Shown here: positions 17,129 to 25,847 of the stretch, one piece after another | Layout: each line of letters opens with the position of its first letter | How positions within the stretch are numbered: position 1 is the stretch's first letter | DNA from: Pseudomonas chlororaphis | GTDB taxonomy: Bacteria; Pseudomonadota; Gammaproteobacteria; Pseudomonadales; Pseudomonadaceae | Assembly (NCBI RefSeq): GCF_003731765.1 | Contig: NZ_MOAL01000004.1 | Coordinates: 124,001 to 188,000 of the forward strand | Length of the DNA: 64,000 nt | Direction of reading: 5' to 3' | The notes under the pieces: model-generated | The model's database searches: none | Told to the model about the DNA's origin: nothing | What the model saw: only the letters and a program-made list of their open reading frames with translations | Program-made: the position numbers and the translations under genes

Positions 17129-17661
17129 GACGTTGGATGATGGTACTGCCCCTGGCGTTGTTTCTGCTGATGGCGGTGTTTCTGTACCGGGGCCTGTATC
17201 TGGACCCAGCCGAGCTGCCCTCGGCAATGATCGACAAGCCGTTCCCGGAGTTCTCCCTGCCTTCGGTGCAGGGCGACAAGACCTTGACCCGTGCCGACTT
17301 GCTGGGCAAACCAGCGCTGGTCAACGTTTGGGGCACCTGGTGCATTTCCTGCCGGGTCGAGCACCCGGTGCTGAACAAGCTGGCCGAAAAGGGCGTGGTC
17401 ATCTACGGCATCAACTATAAGGACGTGAACGCCGACGCCTTGAAGTGGCTGGCCGAGTTCCATAACCCTTACCAGCTGGATATCCGCGACGAGGAGGGCT
17501 CCCTGGGTCTCAACCTCGGGGTCTACGGCGCTCCGGAAACCTTCTTCGTCGACGCCAAGGGCATCATCCGCGACAAATACGTCGGAGTGATTGACGAGGT
17601 GGTCTGGCGTGAAAAGCTCGCAGCCAAGTACCAGGCCCTGGTGGATGAGGCCAAGCCATGA
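17125..17661 (+). CDS. ccmG: Thiol:disulfide oxidoreductase CcmG (DsbE)
   Basis: 178 aa membrane-anchored thioredoxin-fold protein: N-terminal helix (MVLPLALFLLMAVFLY), active site WCISC in the WGTWCISCRVEHP segment, and the cis-Pro loop in GAPETFFVDA. It keeps the apocytochrome and CcmH cysteines reduced in the periplasm. Overlaps ccmF and ccmH by 4 nt each. Confidence 0.95.
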   Translation: MRRWMMVLPLALFLLMAVFLYRGLYLDPAELPSAMIDKPFPEFSLPSVQGDKTLTRADLLGKPALVNVWGTWCISCRVEHPVLNKLAEKGVVIYGINYKDVNADALKWLAEFHNPYQLDIRDEEGSLGLNLGVYGAPETFFVDAKGIIRDKYVGVIDEVVWREKLAAKYQALVDEAKP

Positions 17662-18128
17662 AGCGTTGGTTGGCTGCCGCCGTCTTGAGCCTGGGCCTGG
17701 TCGGCCTGGCCCAGGCGGCTATCGACACCTATGAGTTCGCCACGGACGCCGAGCGTGCACGGTTTCGTGAGTTGACCAAGGAACTGCGGTGCCCCAAGTG
17801 CCAGAACCAGGACATTGCCGACTCCAATGCGCCGATCGCCGCTGACCTGCGCAAAGAGATCTTCCGCATGCTTGGCGAGGGCAAGGACAACCAGCAGATC
17901 ATCGACTTCATGGTGGACCGCTATGGCGACTTCGTTCGCTACAAGCCGGCCCTCACCGGAAAAACCGCCTTGCTCTGGTTCGGTCCCGCCGGCCTGTTGC
18001 TGGGCGGTGTGCTGATCATTGCCGTGATCGTCCGGCGTCGGCGCGTTGAGCGCAGCGACAGCCCGAACACGCTTTCTGTCGACGAGCGCCAGCGCCTCGA
18101 CCAACTGTTGGAAAAAGACCGCGAATGA
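17658..18128 (+). CDS. ccmH: Cytochrome c biogenesis thiol protein CcmH
   Basis: 156 aa. Signal peptide ([16 protein letters not shown]), then the redox motif CPKC in [16 protein letters not shown], a three-helix fold, and a C-terminal membrane helix ([22 protein letters not shown]). This is the short CcmH/CcmL form; the TPR part is encoded separately as ccmI. Overlaps ccmG and ccmI by 4 nt. Confidence 0.95.
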   Translation: MKRWLAAAVLSLGLVGLAQAAIDTYEFATDAERARFRELTKELRCPKCQNQDIADSNAPIAADLRKEIFRMLGEGKDNQQIIDFMVDRYGDFVRYKPALTGKTALLWFGPAGLLLGGVLIIAVIVRRRRVERSDSPNTLSVDERQRLDQLLEKDRE

Positions 18129-19330
18129 TTGATTTCTGGCTTGCTGCAGGCCTGCTGCTCCTGGTGGCCCTGAGTTTTCTGTTGATCCCCATCTTGCGTG
18201 TACGCCGTGCCCAGCGTGAAGAGGATCGTACCGCGCTCAACGTGGCGCTTTATCAAGAACGCGTGGCCGAGTTGCAGGGCCAGCAGGCCGAGGGCGTGCT
18301 GAATGCCGAGCAGATGGACAGTGGCCGTGCCGAAGCGGCGCGCGAGTTGCTGGCCGATACCGAAGGCTTGGCGCCGGCCCGGGTGTCCCGATTGGGCAAA
18401 CCCTTGCCGCTGCTGGCGGCGATTTTGGTGCCGGTGCTGGGCCTGGGTTTGTACCTGCATTTTGGTGCCAGCGACAAAGTCGAGCTGACCCGGGAATTTG
18501 CCCAGGCGCCGCAGTCCATGGAGGAGATGACCCGCCGCCTGGAGCGCGCCGTGGCCGCGCAACCGGATTCCGCCGAGGGCTTGTACTTCCTCGGGCGGAC
18601 CTACATGGCCCAGGACCGTCCAGCGGACGCGGCGAAGATCTTCGAACGCACTGTGGCCCTGGCCGGGCGTCAGCCGGAGCTGTTGGGGCAGTGGGCCCAG
18701 GCCCAGTACTTTGCCGATAACAAGCAATGGTCGGACAAGGTCCAGGCCCTGACCGACGAAGCCCTGAAGGCGGATCCCAAGGAAGTCACCAGTCTCGGCC
18801 TGCTGGGCATCGCCGCCTTCGAAGGGCAGCGTTATCAGGAGGCCATTGATTACTGGACGCGCCTGCTGGCCCAGCTGCCGGCGGACGATAATTCCCGTGC
18901 AGCCCTGCAAGGCGGCATCGAGCGGGCCAGCGAGAAGCTGGTAGCCAACGGCGGCAAGGTCGCCCAGGCACCGGTGGCCACTGCCAAGGCGGCATTGCTC
19001 AAGGTGCGGGTCGACCTGGCGGCGGAGCTCAAGGCCAAGGTCCAACCGGGTGATAGCGTGTTTATCTTCGCCCGCGCCACTCAGGGGCCGCCCGCGCCAT
19101 TGGCGGCCAAGCGCCTGACCGTGGCCGACCTGCCGGCCACCGTCGAATTGGGTGATGCCGACGCGATGATGCCGCAGTTGAAACTGTCGAACTTCCCTGA
19201 AGTCCAACTGGTTGCTCGGGTATCCCGCGCCGGCCAACCGACCGCCGGTGAGTGGGTAGGGCGCAGCAAGCCCCTGGCCAGCAGCACCACCGCGCAACAG
19301 CAATTGACCATCGACAGCCCTGACCAATAA
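18125..19330 (+). CDS. ccmI: Apocytochrome c chaperone CcmI (CycH)
   Basis: 401 aa. Two N-terminal membrane helices (about residues 3-25 and 95-117) bracket a cytoplasmic loop. A periplasmic TPR region follows (about 135-270; [43 protein letters not shown]). A C-terminal beta-rich domain ([20 protein letters not shown]) completes it. It binds apocytochrome C-termini and feeds them to CcmF/CcmH. Last gene of the operon. Confidence 0.93.
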   Translation: MIDFWLAAGLLLLVALSFLLIPILRVRRAQREEDRTALNVALYQERVAELQGQQAEGVLNAEQMDSGRAEAARELLADTEGLAPARVSRLGKPLPLLAAILVPVLGLGLYLHFGASDKVELTREFAQAPQSMEEMTRRLERAVAAQPDSAEGLYFLGRTYMAQDRPADAAKIFERTVALAGRQPELLGQWAQAQYFADNKQWSDKVQALTDEALKADPKEVTSLGLLGIAAFEGQRYQEAIDYWTRLLAQLPADDNSRAALQGGIERASEKLVANGGKVAQAPVATAKAALLKVRVDLAAELKAKVQPGDSVFIFARATQGPPAPLAAKRLTVADLPATVELGDADAMMPQLKLSNFPEVQLVARVSRAGQPTAGEWVGRSKPLASSTTAQQQLTIDSPDQ

Positions 19331-19344
19331 GCCGAGAAGCCGCC

Positions 19345-19746
19345 ATGACCGCCATCACTCGTATCACCCTGTTGTCACTGGTCCTGGGGTTGAGTGCATG
19401 TACGGTCCAGCGGCCGGTGCAAACCACCTCCGAACCCATTCCGCCTTCGGTCCCCAGCAGCCGGCCCCAGCCCTCCACCGCGCCCGGCACGCCGGCGACG
19501 CCCAACCGTCCAGCCAAGCCCGTGCCACGCACGTCCGCCAGCTTTGCCCCACCGCCTGGCGGCAATAGCCATTGGGACGGGCGCCTGGGCGTCTACGTGC
19601 TGGACGGCCAGAGCAATACCTTCTATCGCCAGCGCACCTATTACCGCTGGAACAACGGTTGGAGCCGCTCCATCAGCCCGGACGGCCCTTGGGAAGAGAC
19701 CGACGTCCATGGTGTCCCCTCAGGCTTGGGTCGACAGTTCCAATAA
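19345..19746 (+). CDS. Small proline-rich lipoprotein of unknown function
   Basis: 133 aa. Signal peptide with lipobox (LVLGLSAC, Cys19), a Pro/Ser/Thr-rich stretch (residues 25-70), then an aromatic C-terminal module with RTYYRWNNGWSRSISPDGPW. No family recognised. It begins 14 nt after ccmI and could be co-transcribed with it. The Gly after Cys-linked region gives no obvious inner-membrane retention Asp at +2 (residue is Thr), so outer membrane sorting is likely. Confidence 0.7.
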   Translation: MTAITRITLLSLVLGLSACTVQRPVQTTSEPIPPSVPSSRPQPSTAPGTPATPNRPAKPVPRTSASFAPPPGGNSHWDGRLGVYVLDGQSNTFYRQRTYYRWNNGWSRSISPDGPWEETDVHGVPSGLGRQFQ

Positions 19747-19852
19747 GTGACGGCTGTCGCCCCGTCTGGTGACGATAGTGCTCATTGTTCAAGCACTTAG
19801 CCCGTTGGCCGATACAGCGGGATGTCCCTGAGCATCGTTGTCTGAGCACCTG

Positions 19853-20983
19853 ATGAAGAAAAAACCCAACAAGGCGTATTTGGCGCGAATGCTGATTGCG
19901 CTGTATGTGTGCCTGTTTTTTATTGTTTTGTACTACCTGGGCGGTATCGAGGCCCCCGGCCTGATCTACCTGTCGCTGGAGCCCTTGTGCCTGGTGGCGT
20001 TGTTCGCCTTTATCTATTACCTGTTTTGCTGGTTGTTCATCGCCTGCCGCCCACGGGACGAAGTGTGGTGGAAGCGGGTCGATTACGTCTGGCTGCTGTT
20101 CGCCTCTTTGGCGTTGATCGGGCAGACCCAGGTCGTGCGCACGTCCTGGTTCGAGTCGGACCACACGCTGGCGCAGGGCGCCTACCAGTCCATTGAAAAA
20201 AGCCTCAAGGCGCAGATCAACGACCTGCTGAGCCCCGAGTCGTGTGCGTCGGCCGCGACGCGTTACGAGCCCGCCGATGCCGAGCAGGTCGGCCGCCTGT
20301 GCGAGCGTTATGCAGGCTTGGCCCGACCGCTGTCGGAGCTTTCGGTTCTCAAGGTGCTCGCAGATCTGCCAGGGATCGCTAGCGAGTATTCGGCCAAACC
20401 GGTGCAGGACTGGCTCACCGCGTTGCAGGACACCGAGAAGGAGCGTGAGTTACGGCGCACGCAGGTGGACAAGTTCGCGACCCTGATCCAACCCACCCGG
20501 TTCGAGACATTTTTCAGCTACTTCGTGCCCTTGCTGGTGGTGATCGCCCTGGCCTTGCGCGCATCCAAAGTCACCGGCGAGATCCAATTGAAGGCGCCGA
20601 AACAGCGTAAGTTCTGGCTCATCGTCAACCAGCGCGTTGTGGTGGACAGCCTCGGGTTTACCGATGTGGCGCGCAAGCGCTTCACCCACGCCCTGGGCAG
20701 TTGGCGCAAGGCCGACTGGGGCGTGGTGCACATGACCTGTGATTTCATTGCGTTGAACAGCGGGCGGGGTAGCAATGAGTTCGTCGCGCCGGGCTTCTGT
20801 GAAAGTGAGTTCCAACTGGTGCGCCTCGAAGACTTCGAGCATTGCGGGTTTGCTGAGTGGGCAGCCGGCCAGTCGATGGAGGTGCTTTACCTCGTGGGCG
20901 AGAACGACCCGGATTTGATCAAGCGGCTGCGCCAGTGGGGCGAGGAATCGAAGACCGAAGTGCTGATTCGCGAGCACATCTAG
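19853..20983 (+). CDS. Membrane protein of unknown function
   Basis: 376 aa from the ATG at 19853; an in-frame TTG at 19838 is possible and neither has a strong ribosome site. Three hydrophobic helices in the first 110 residues (MLIALYVCLFFIVLYYLGG, LVALFAFIYYLFCWLFI, VWLLFASLALIG), a soluble, Cys-containing segment of about 140 residues (TAL-DTEKERELRR-type helix near its end), a fourth helix (YFVPLLVVIALALRA), and a 130-residue C-terminal soluble domain with CDFIALNSGRGSNEFVA. I do not recognise a family. The soluble middle between helices 3 and 4 is probably periplasmic. Confidence 0.7.
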   Translation: MKKKPNKAYLARMLIALYVCLFFIVLYYLGGIEAPGLIYLSLEPLCLVALFAFIYYLFCWLFIACRPRDEVWWKRVDYVWLLFASLALIGQTQVVRTSWFESDHTLAQGAYQSIEKSLKAQINDLLSPESCASAATRYEPADAEQVGRLCERYAGLARPLSELSVLKVLADLPGIASEYSAKPVQDWLTALQDTEKERELRRTQVDKFATLIQPTRFETFFSYFVPLLVVIALALRASKVTGEIQLKAPKQRKFWLIVNQRVVVDSLGFTDVARKRFTHALGSWRKADWGVVHMTCDFIALNSGRGSNEFVAPGFCESEFQLVRLEDFEHCGFAEWAAGQSMEVLYLVGENDPDLIKRLRQWGEESKTEVLIREHI

Positions 20984-21039
20984 TCAGGTTGCTTTGTTGG
21001 TGAGTCTGCCCGCTCGTCAGGGGCGCGCCGGCAAGGCGC

Positions 21040-21921
21040 TCAGCGCCCCAGCAGTCCTTCGACATAGTCGACAAAGGCCCGCGCCTTGGCGCTGGCCTGC
21101 CTTCCGGTGGGGAACACCGCCCAGAGTTTTTGCGGCGGCAGTTGCCAGTCCGTGAGCACTGCCCGAACGGTGCCATTGGCCAGCTCCGGGGCGAACATCC
21201 ACTCTGAGGCCACGGCCAGCCCCTGATGGGCCAGCACCGCCGCACGCATGGCTTCTGCGGCATTGACCCGCACTCTGCCGGCGAGCCCCACCGACTGCTG
21301 TTCTTCACCGCGGGTGAAGGACCAGTGTGCGCCACCGCCCAGGCTGTAGACGATGGCCGGGTGCTGTGGCAACTGGCTGGGCGCTTCGGGCTCGCCGTGC
21401 CGGGCATAGTAGTACGGGGTGGCCAGCAGTAGTCGACGACACTGGCTGATCTGGCGCGCGGTCAGCGCTGAATCCTCAAGGGTGCCCATGCGCAGGGCCA
21501 CATCGATCCCCGCTTCCACCAGGTTGATGTTGCTGTCGTCCAGCACGATGTCGATGTCCAGTTCCGGATGCCGGTCCAGAAAGGGCCCCAGGTGCGGAAC
21601 GATGTGCAGCCGGGCAAAGGTCACCGCGGCGCCGATGCGCAGGGTGCCGCGCAACCCGGCGGCCGAGCCCCGGGCGGCGCTCTCCGCTTCATCGGCTTCT
21701 TCCAGGGTGCGTTTGGCCCGTTCAAAAAACGCCAGGCCGGCTTCGGTTGGGGTCAGGCCGCGGGTGGAACGCAGCAACAGCCGCACGGCCAAGTGGGCTT
21801 CCAACTGCGCGATGCTTTTCGAAACGGCAGGCTGACCGATGTTCAAGCGCCGGGCAGCGGCGGAAAACGAGCCGGTTTCCAGCACCATGACGAAGGTTTC
21901 CATCGCGGCGAGGCGGTCCAT
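21040..21921 (-). CDS. LysR-family transcriptional regulator
   Basis: 293 aa. The N-terminal winged helix-turn-helix (METFVMVLETGSFSAAAR, then [20 protein letters not shown]) is followed by a linker helix and a substrate-binding-like effector domain (GTLRIGAAVTFARLHIVP onward). It lies 92 nt downstream of an MFS gene on the same strand, so it may be co-transcribed with it and regulate it. The open frame continues upstream well beyond the natural start because of high GC; the ATG at 21921 gives the family N-terminus (MDRLAAMETF). Confidence 0.92.
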   Translation of the reverse strand: MDRLAAMETFVMVLETGSFSAAARRLNIGQPAVSKSIAQLEAHLAVRLLLRSTRGLTPTEAGLAFFERAKRTLEEADEAESAARGSAAGLRGTLRIGAAVTFARLHIVPHLGPFLDRHPELDIDIVLDDSNINLVEAGIDVALRMGTLEDSALTARQISQCRRLLLATPYYYARHGEPEAPSQLPQHPAIVYSLGGGAHWSFTRGEEQQSVGLAGRVRVNAAEAMRAAVLAHQGLAVASEWMFAPELANGTVRAVLTDWQLPPQKLWAVFPTGRQASAKARAFVDYVEGLLGR

Positions 21922-22013
21922 GGGAAGTCCTTGAAGGGGCAGTGGGCGAGGGCACTTGTTGTACCCCCGCCGTGTGTGGCCGGCAACTGGCAATCCAGCT
22001 ACAACCTTGTGGG

Positions 22014-23216
22014 TCAGGCGTGGGCGTTGCGCTCGCGTACCGCCAGGAAGCGCAACAAGGCCAGCAGTGGAAACAGGCTGCCCACCAGCATGATCCCCAG
22101 CCAGCCGCCACGTTCGTAGACCGCGCTGGCGATGGACGAGCCGAAGGCACCGCCGATAAAGATGCTGGTCATGTACAGCGCGTTGAGGCGGCTGCGACTC
22201 TGGGCGTCCAGGGCGTAGACCGCACGTTGGCCGAGCACCATGTTCATCTGCACACAGAAGTCCAGGACCACACCGCTCACTGCCAGGCCGATCACGCTGT
22301 AGGCCGGATGCACCAGGCCCGGAAGAAAGCTCAAGGCAGCGAACAGCATGGCCAGCAACGAGGCAATGCGGGTGTGGCCGGCATCCGCCAGACGGCCGCT
22401 GATGGGCGCGGCAATGGCGCCGATGGCACCCACCAGGGCGAAGATGGCGATCTGGGTCTGGGACAGGCCGTGATTGCGCGCCAACTCCAGAGGCGCGGCG
22501 GTCCAGAACAGGCTGAAGGCAGCGAACATGCAGCCCTGATAGAACGCCCGCTGGCGCAGTACCGGCTGTTGGCGCAGCAAGGTGCCCAGGGAGCGCAGCA
22601 ACTGGCCGTAGCTGGCGCTGTGATCCGGTTGGCGCTTGGGCATGGTCAGGGCCAGCACCAGGCTGATGGCGGCCATCAACACCGCGGCGGCAATAAACAT
22701 CGTGCGCCAGCCGAAGTGGTCGGCCACCACGCTGGACACCGGCCGCGCCAGGAGGATCCCCAGCAGCAGCCCGCCCATGATCCCGCCCACCACGCGGCCG
22801 CGAGATTCGGCTGGCGCCAGGTGGGCGGCCAGGGGAATGAGGATCTGCACCGACACCGAACTGAACCCGATCAGCAGCGAAACCAGGAGAAAGGCATTGG
22901 GTGTGGTGGTGAACGCGGCCCACAGCAGGCTGGCGATGGCCACCAGGGTGGTGGTGATCATCAGGCGACGGTTTTCCAGGAGGTCGCCCAGGGGCACCAG
23001 GAAAAACAGGCCCAGGGCGTAACCGATCTGGGTCAGGGACACGATCAGGCTGGCCAGGGTGCTGGACAGGCCGACATCCGGCGCAATCAACTCGATGATC
23101 GGCTGGGCGTAGTAGATGTTGGCAACAATGGCGCCGCAGCAAAAGGCAAACAGCAACACCATGCCTCGGGTCATTGTCGTGCTGGCAGCGTGCAGCGCTT
23201 GGGTGGTGGAAGTCAT
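22014..23216 (-). CDS. MFS transporter (DHA1-type exporter)
   Basis: 400 aa from the ATG at 23216; an upstream GTG/ATG in frame adds a non-hydrophobic tail unlike the family. Twelve transmembrane helices are predicted by eye, with the loop 2-3 signature replaced by GDLLENRRLMITT and a motif-C-like GGIMGGLLLGILLARP in helix 5, characteristic of drug:H+ antiporters. Substrate unknown. Upstream lies a perfect inverted repeat (23300-23320). Confidence 0.88.
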   Translation of the reverse strand: MTSTTQALHAASTTMTRGMVLLFAFCCGAIVANIYYAQPIIELIAPDVGLSSTLASLIVSLTQIGYALGLFFLVPLGDLLENRRLMITTTLVAIASLLWAAFTTTPNAFLLVSLLIGFSSVSVQILIPLAAHLAPAESRGRVVGGIMGGLLLGILLARPVSSVVADHFGWRTMFIAAAVLMAAISLVLALTMPKRQPDHSASYGQLLRSLGTLLRQQPVLRQRAFYQGCMFAAFSLFWTAAPLELARNHGLSQTQIAIFALVGAIGAIAAPISGRLADAGHTRIASLLAMLFAALSFLPGLVHPAYSVIGLAVSGVVLDFCVQMNMVLGQRAVYALDAQSRSRLNALYMTSIFIGGAFGSSIASAVYERGGWLGIMLVGSLFPLLALLRFLAVRERNAHA

Positions 23217-23299
23217 CGCGGTTCTCTTGGCGGCGAAAAGGATGTGGGCGAGGTTAAGAGGCGAGCCCATGGCGCGGTAGAGAGGGCAGGGCAATAGTA

Positions 23300-23320
23300 T
23301 TTATTCCCGCTGGGAATAAA
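23300..23320 (-). promoter_or_regulatory. Perfect inverted repeat upstream of the MFS gene
   Basis: TTTATTCCC (23300-23308) and GGGAATAAA (23312-23320) form a 9-bp perfect palindrome with a 3-bp centre, 84 nt upstream of the MFS start. The inner ATTCCC-GCT-GGGAAT contains T-N11-A, the LysR-type operator pattern, and a LysR gene is in the same unit. It could also serve the rightward gene at 23474. Confidence 0.5.
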
Positions 23321-23473
23321 CGCTCGGCGCGGGTCAAGCGGCGGGTTGAAGGGGCGACCGACGTCAGGCTCTGATGATACATTTACTTACATCTGCTTCG
23401 ATAGCGTGCTTACGTTTTTCACGGCCTTCGGCGTGCCTGCCTTTGCACGCTGTCCTCAGAGGAAACCTGCCCC

Positions 23474-24103
23474 ATGAATCGGTCTGTTCGTTGTCTGCTC
23501 AGGGGCGTTCAAGCCCTGTCTTTCATCACCTTGGCGGCCTTGGGCACGGCCCAGGCCCAGGACGCCCCGGGCATGCGCATGGGCGTGCGTGGGGAAATCA
23601 CTGCGGTCAACGGTGACACGTTGCGGGTGCAGGCCAGCAGCGGTGAGAGCGCCACCATCCAATTGACGCCCCAGACCCAGGTGCGTGCCGTGACCTTGGC
23701 CAATATCGAGGACATCAAGCCCGGCAGCTACATCGGTTCGGCCGCTGTGCCCATGGCCGACGGCACCCTCAAAGCCCTGGAAGTTCATGTGTTCCCGCCG
23801 CAAATGGCTGGCACTGGTGAAGGGCATCGCCCGTTCGATCTGGCCAAGGGCAGCAGCATGACCAATGGCAGTGTTGGTGACCTGGTGGTGAGCAATGGCC
23901 GCACCTTGACCGTGAACTACAAGGGCGGCCAGCAGAAAATCCTGGTGCCGGACGATGTGCCGATCGTCAACTTGACGCCGGGTGACCGCAGTCTGCTGAA
24001 GGCTGGGGTCAAGGTGGTCATGTTCGTGACCCAAAGTGCCGACGGTACCTTGACCGCGCAATCGATCTCGGCCGGCAAGGACGGGGTGACGCCACCGATG
24101 TGA
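23474..24103 (+). CDS. DUF5666-like secreted protein
   Basis: 209 aa. Signal peptide (ALSFITLAALGTAQAQ, cleavage after AQA) and a tandem beta-barrel-like arrangement: VRGEITAVNGDTLRVQASSG with LTPQTQVRAV, and later NGSVGDLVVSNGRTLTVNYKGG with ILVPDDVPIV. Such OB-like repeats are typical of DUF5666 domains, periplasmic proteins of unknown role. About 250 nt of leader separates it from the divergent MFS gene. Assignment by pattern only. Confidence 0.7.
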   Translation: MNRSVRCLLRGVQALSFITLAALGTAQAQDAPGMRMGVRGEITAVNGDTLRVQASSGESATIQLTPQTQVRAVTLANIEDIKPGSYIGSAAVPMADGTLKALEVHVFPPQMAGTGEGHRPFDLAKGSSMTNGSVGDLVVSNGRTLTVNYKGGQQKILVPDDVPIVNLTPGDRSLLKAGVKVVMFVTQSADGTLTAQSISAGKDGVTPPM

Positions 24104-24239
24104 CGGCTGGGCTGTGCACGTCTTTTACGGTGTAGGGATGTGTCGTTGCATTACCAAGTGTTGCGGTGATGGCCTTTCGATGGAACTCCAGGCGGGCTTG
24201 GTTTAGGGTTTTCTGTCGCCCTACAGGCCAGGAGGCTCC

Positions 24240-24689
24240 ATGCAAAAATCCACGTTCAATCCGCCAAGTGTTTTCAACTCGCTGCAATACGGTTTCAGCC
24301 AGGCTGTCGAGGTGCGTGGCGGTCGGCGCTTGCTGCTGTCCGGTCAGGTTGGTGTCGACGAACACGAATCCACTGTCGGCCCCGGGCTGCGGGAGCAGAC
24401 CGAACAGGCGTTTGACAATATCGAGCGGGTGCTGGCCCAGGCGGGCGGTGAACTGAGTCATGTGGTGATGCTGAGGATCTACATTGCCGAAGCGGCCCGC
24501 GACCAGCAGGAGTGGATCAGCCAAGTGCTGCTCCAGCGTTTTCCCAACGACCCTCCGGCCTCATCCTGGATCATCGTCAGTGGCCTGTCGTTACCCGAGT
24601 GGCTGATCGAGGTCGAGGCCGAAGCCATGTTGCCGGAGCAGCAACCGGCCCAGGAGGCGGCGCTGTTGAGCCCGGTGGTGGGCCTCTAG
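24240..24689 (+). CDS. RidA-family (YjgF) protein
   Basis: 149 aa, slightly longer than the usual 128-aa RidA. Conserved elements: RLLLSGQVGVDEH near the start, REQTEQAFDNIERVLAQAGG and the late FPNDPPASSWIIVSGLSLPEWLIEVEAEA. The position of the RidA catalytic Arg appears occupied by Ser (PPASSW), which would place it among Rid subfamilies lacking imine deaminase activity. Convergent with the sulfate-binding gene; a shared terminator lies between them. Confidence 0.82.
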   Translation: MQKSTFNPPSVFNSLQYGFSQAVEVRGGRRLLLSGQVGVDEHESTVGPGLREQTEQAFDNIERVLAQAGGELSHVVMLRIYIAEAARDQQEWISQVLLQRFPNDPPASSWIIVSGLSLPEWLIEVEAEAMLPEQQPAQEAALLSPVVGL

Positions 24690-24714
24690 CCCTTGCGTCT
24701 CAAGCGGCAGGCAT

Positions 24715-24745
24715 AAAAAAAGCGACCATCAAGGTCGCTTTTTTT
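24715..24745. terminator. Bidirectional intrinsic terminator
   Basis: A perfect stem AAAAAAAGCGACC / GGTCGCTTTTTTT with loop ATCAA serves both the ridA-type gene (+) and the sulfate-binding protein gene (-), which converge here. Confidence 0.92.
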
Positions 24746-24755
24746 GTCACTGCGC

Positions 24756-25757
24756 TTACTTGGCGTCGCCGTAGATCTGGTCGAAGACCCCGCCATCATT
24801 GAAGTGGGTCTTTTGCACGCTGCGCCAGTCGCCGAAGGTTTTCTCCACCGAGAGGAAGTCGACTTTCGGGAAGCGGTCGGTGTACTTGGCCAGGACTTTC
24901 GGGTCCCGTGGGCGCAGGTAGTTGTTGGCGGCAATTTCCTGGCCTTCAGGCGACCACAGGTACTTCAGGTATTCCTCGGCAGCGGCGCGGGTGCCTTTCT
25001 TGTCCACCACTTTGTCGACCACTGACACGGGCGGCTCGGCTTCGGCGGAGACGCTTGGGTAGATCACTTCAAACTGATCGCGACCAAACTCCCGGGCAAT
25101 CATTTCCGCTTCGTTTTCGAAGGTCACCAGTACGTCGCCGATCTGGTTGGTCATGAAGGTAGTGGTGGCGGCGCGGCCGCCGGTATCCAGCACGGGCGCC
25201 TGCTTGAACAGCTTGCCGACAAAGGCCTTGGCCTTGTTCTCATCGCCGCCGTTTTTCAGCACATAACCCCAGGCCGAGAGGTAGGTGTAACGGCCGTTAC
25301 CCGAGGTTTTCGGGTTGGGCACAATCACTTGCACGCCATCCTTGAGCAGGTCCGGCCAGTCTTTCAGGGCCTTGGGGTTGCCTTTGCGCACGATAAACAC
25401 CGTGGCGGAGGTGAACGGCGCGCTGTTGTTCGGCAGGCGGGTGACCCAGTTGTCGGGCACCAGTTGGCCGTTGTCCACCAAGGCGTTGATGTCGGTCGCC
25501 ATGTTCATGGTGATGACGTCGGCCGGCAGGCCATCGATCACTGAGCGCGCCTGTTTACTGGAGCCGCCGAAGGACATCTGCAGGGTGATGTTCTCTTTGT
25601 GCTCGGCTTGCCAGTGTTTCTGGAAGGCCGCGTTGTAGTCCTTGTAGAAATCGCGCATCACGTCGTAGGACACGTTCAGCAGGGTCGGTGCCGCTTGGGC
25701 GACGCTGCCCAGGGCCAGGCCGGCGGCGAGGAGTGAGGCGCTAACGAGTTTTTTCAC
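24756..25757 (-). CDS. sbp: Sulfate ABC transporter substrate-binding protein
   Basis: 333 aa periplasmic binding protein. Signal peptide (SLLAAGLALGSVAQA), then the family markers LLNVSYDVMRDFYKDYN, FGGSSKQARSVIDGLPADV and GNGRYTYLSAWGYVL. Binds sulfate (possibly thiosulfate) for CysTWA uptake; no permease or ATPase is encoded nearby, so it is an orphan binding protein here. The leader has a perfect inverted repeat (25801-25820). Probably induced by sulfur limitation as in other pseudomonads. Confidence 0.93.
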   Translation of the reverse strand: MKKLVSASLLAAGLALGSVAQAAPTLLNVSYDVMRDFYKDYNAAFQKHWQAEHKENITLQMSFGGSSKQARSVIDGLPADVITMNMATDINALVDNGQLVPDNWVTRLPNNSAPFTSATVFIVRKGNPKALKDWPDLLKDGVQVIVPNPKTSGNGRYTYLSAWGYVLKNGGDENKAKAFVGKLFKQAPVLDTGGRAATTTFMTNQIGDVLVTFENEAEMIAREFGRDQFEVIYPSVSAEAEPPVSVVDKVVDKKGTRAAAEEYLKYLWSPEGQEIAANNYLRPRDPKVLAKYTDRFPKVDFLSVEKTFGDWRSVQKTHFNDGGVFDQIYGDAK

Positions 25758-25800
25758 TGCACATTCCTTTTATTCGAGAGTGAAGGCAATTTGCCGCCGA

Positions 25801-25820
25801 CTATAGCCGGGGCGCTATAG
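25801..25820 (-). promoter_or_regulatory. Inverted repeat in the sbp leader
   Basis: Perfect 7-bp arms CTATAGC (25801-25807) and GCTATAG (25814-25820), 44 nt upstream of the sbp start. The arms overlap a TATAGC-type -10 on the minus strand, so a binding protein here could control the promoter. Confidence 0.35.
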
Positions 25821-25847
25821 GTCTTTAAAGATTAAAAAGCACTTTGC

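Noticed and set aside
21040..23142. A 700-codon minus-strand frame spanning the MFS gene and the LysR gene as if fused
   Set aside because: The N-terminal two thirds is out of frame with the MFS protein and has no domain; the LysR gene has its own family-consistent ATG at 21921.
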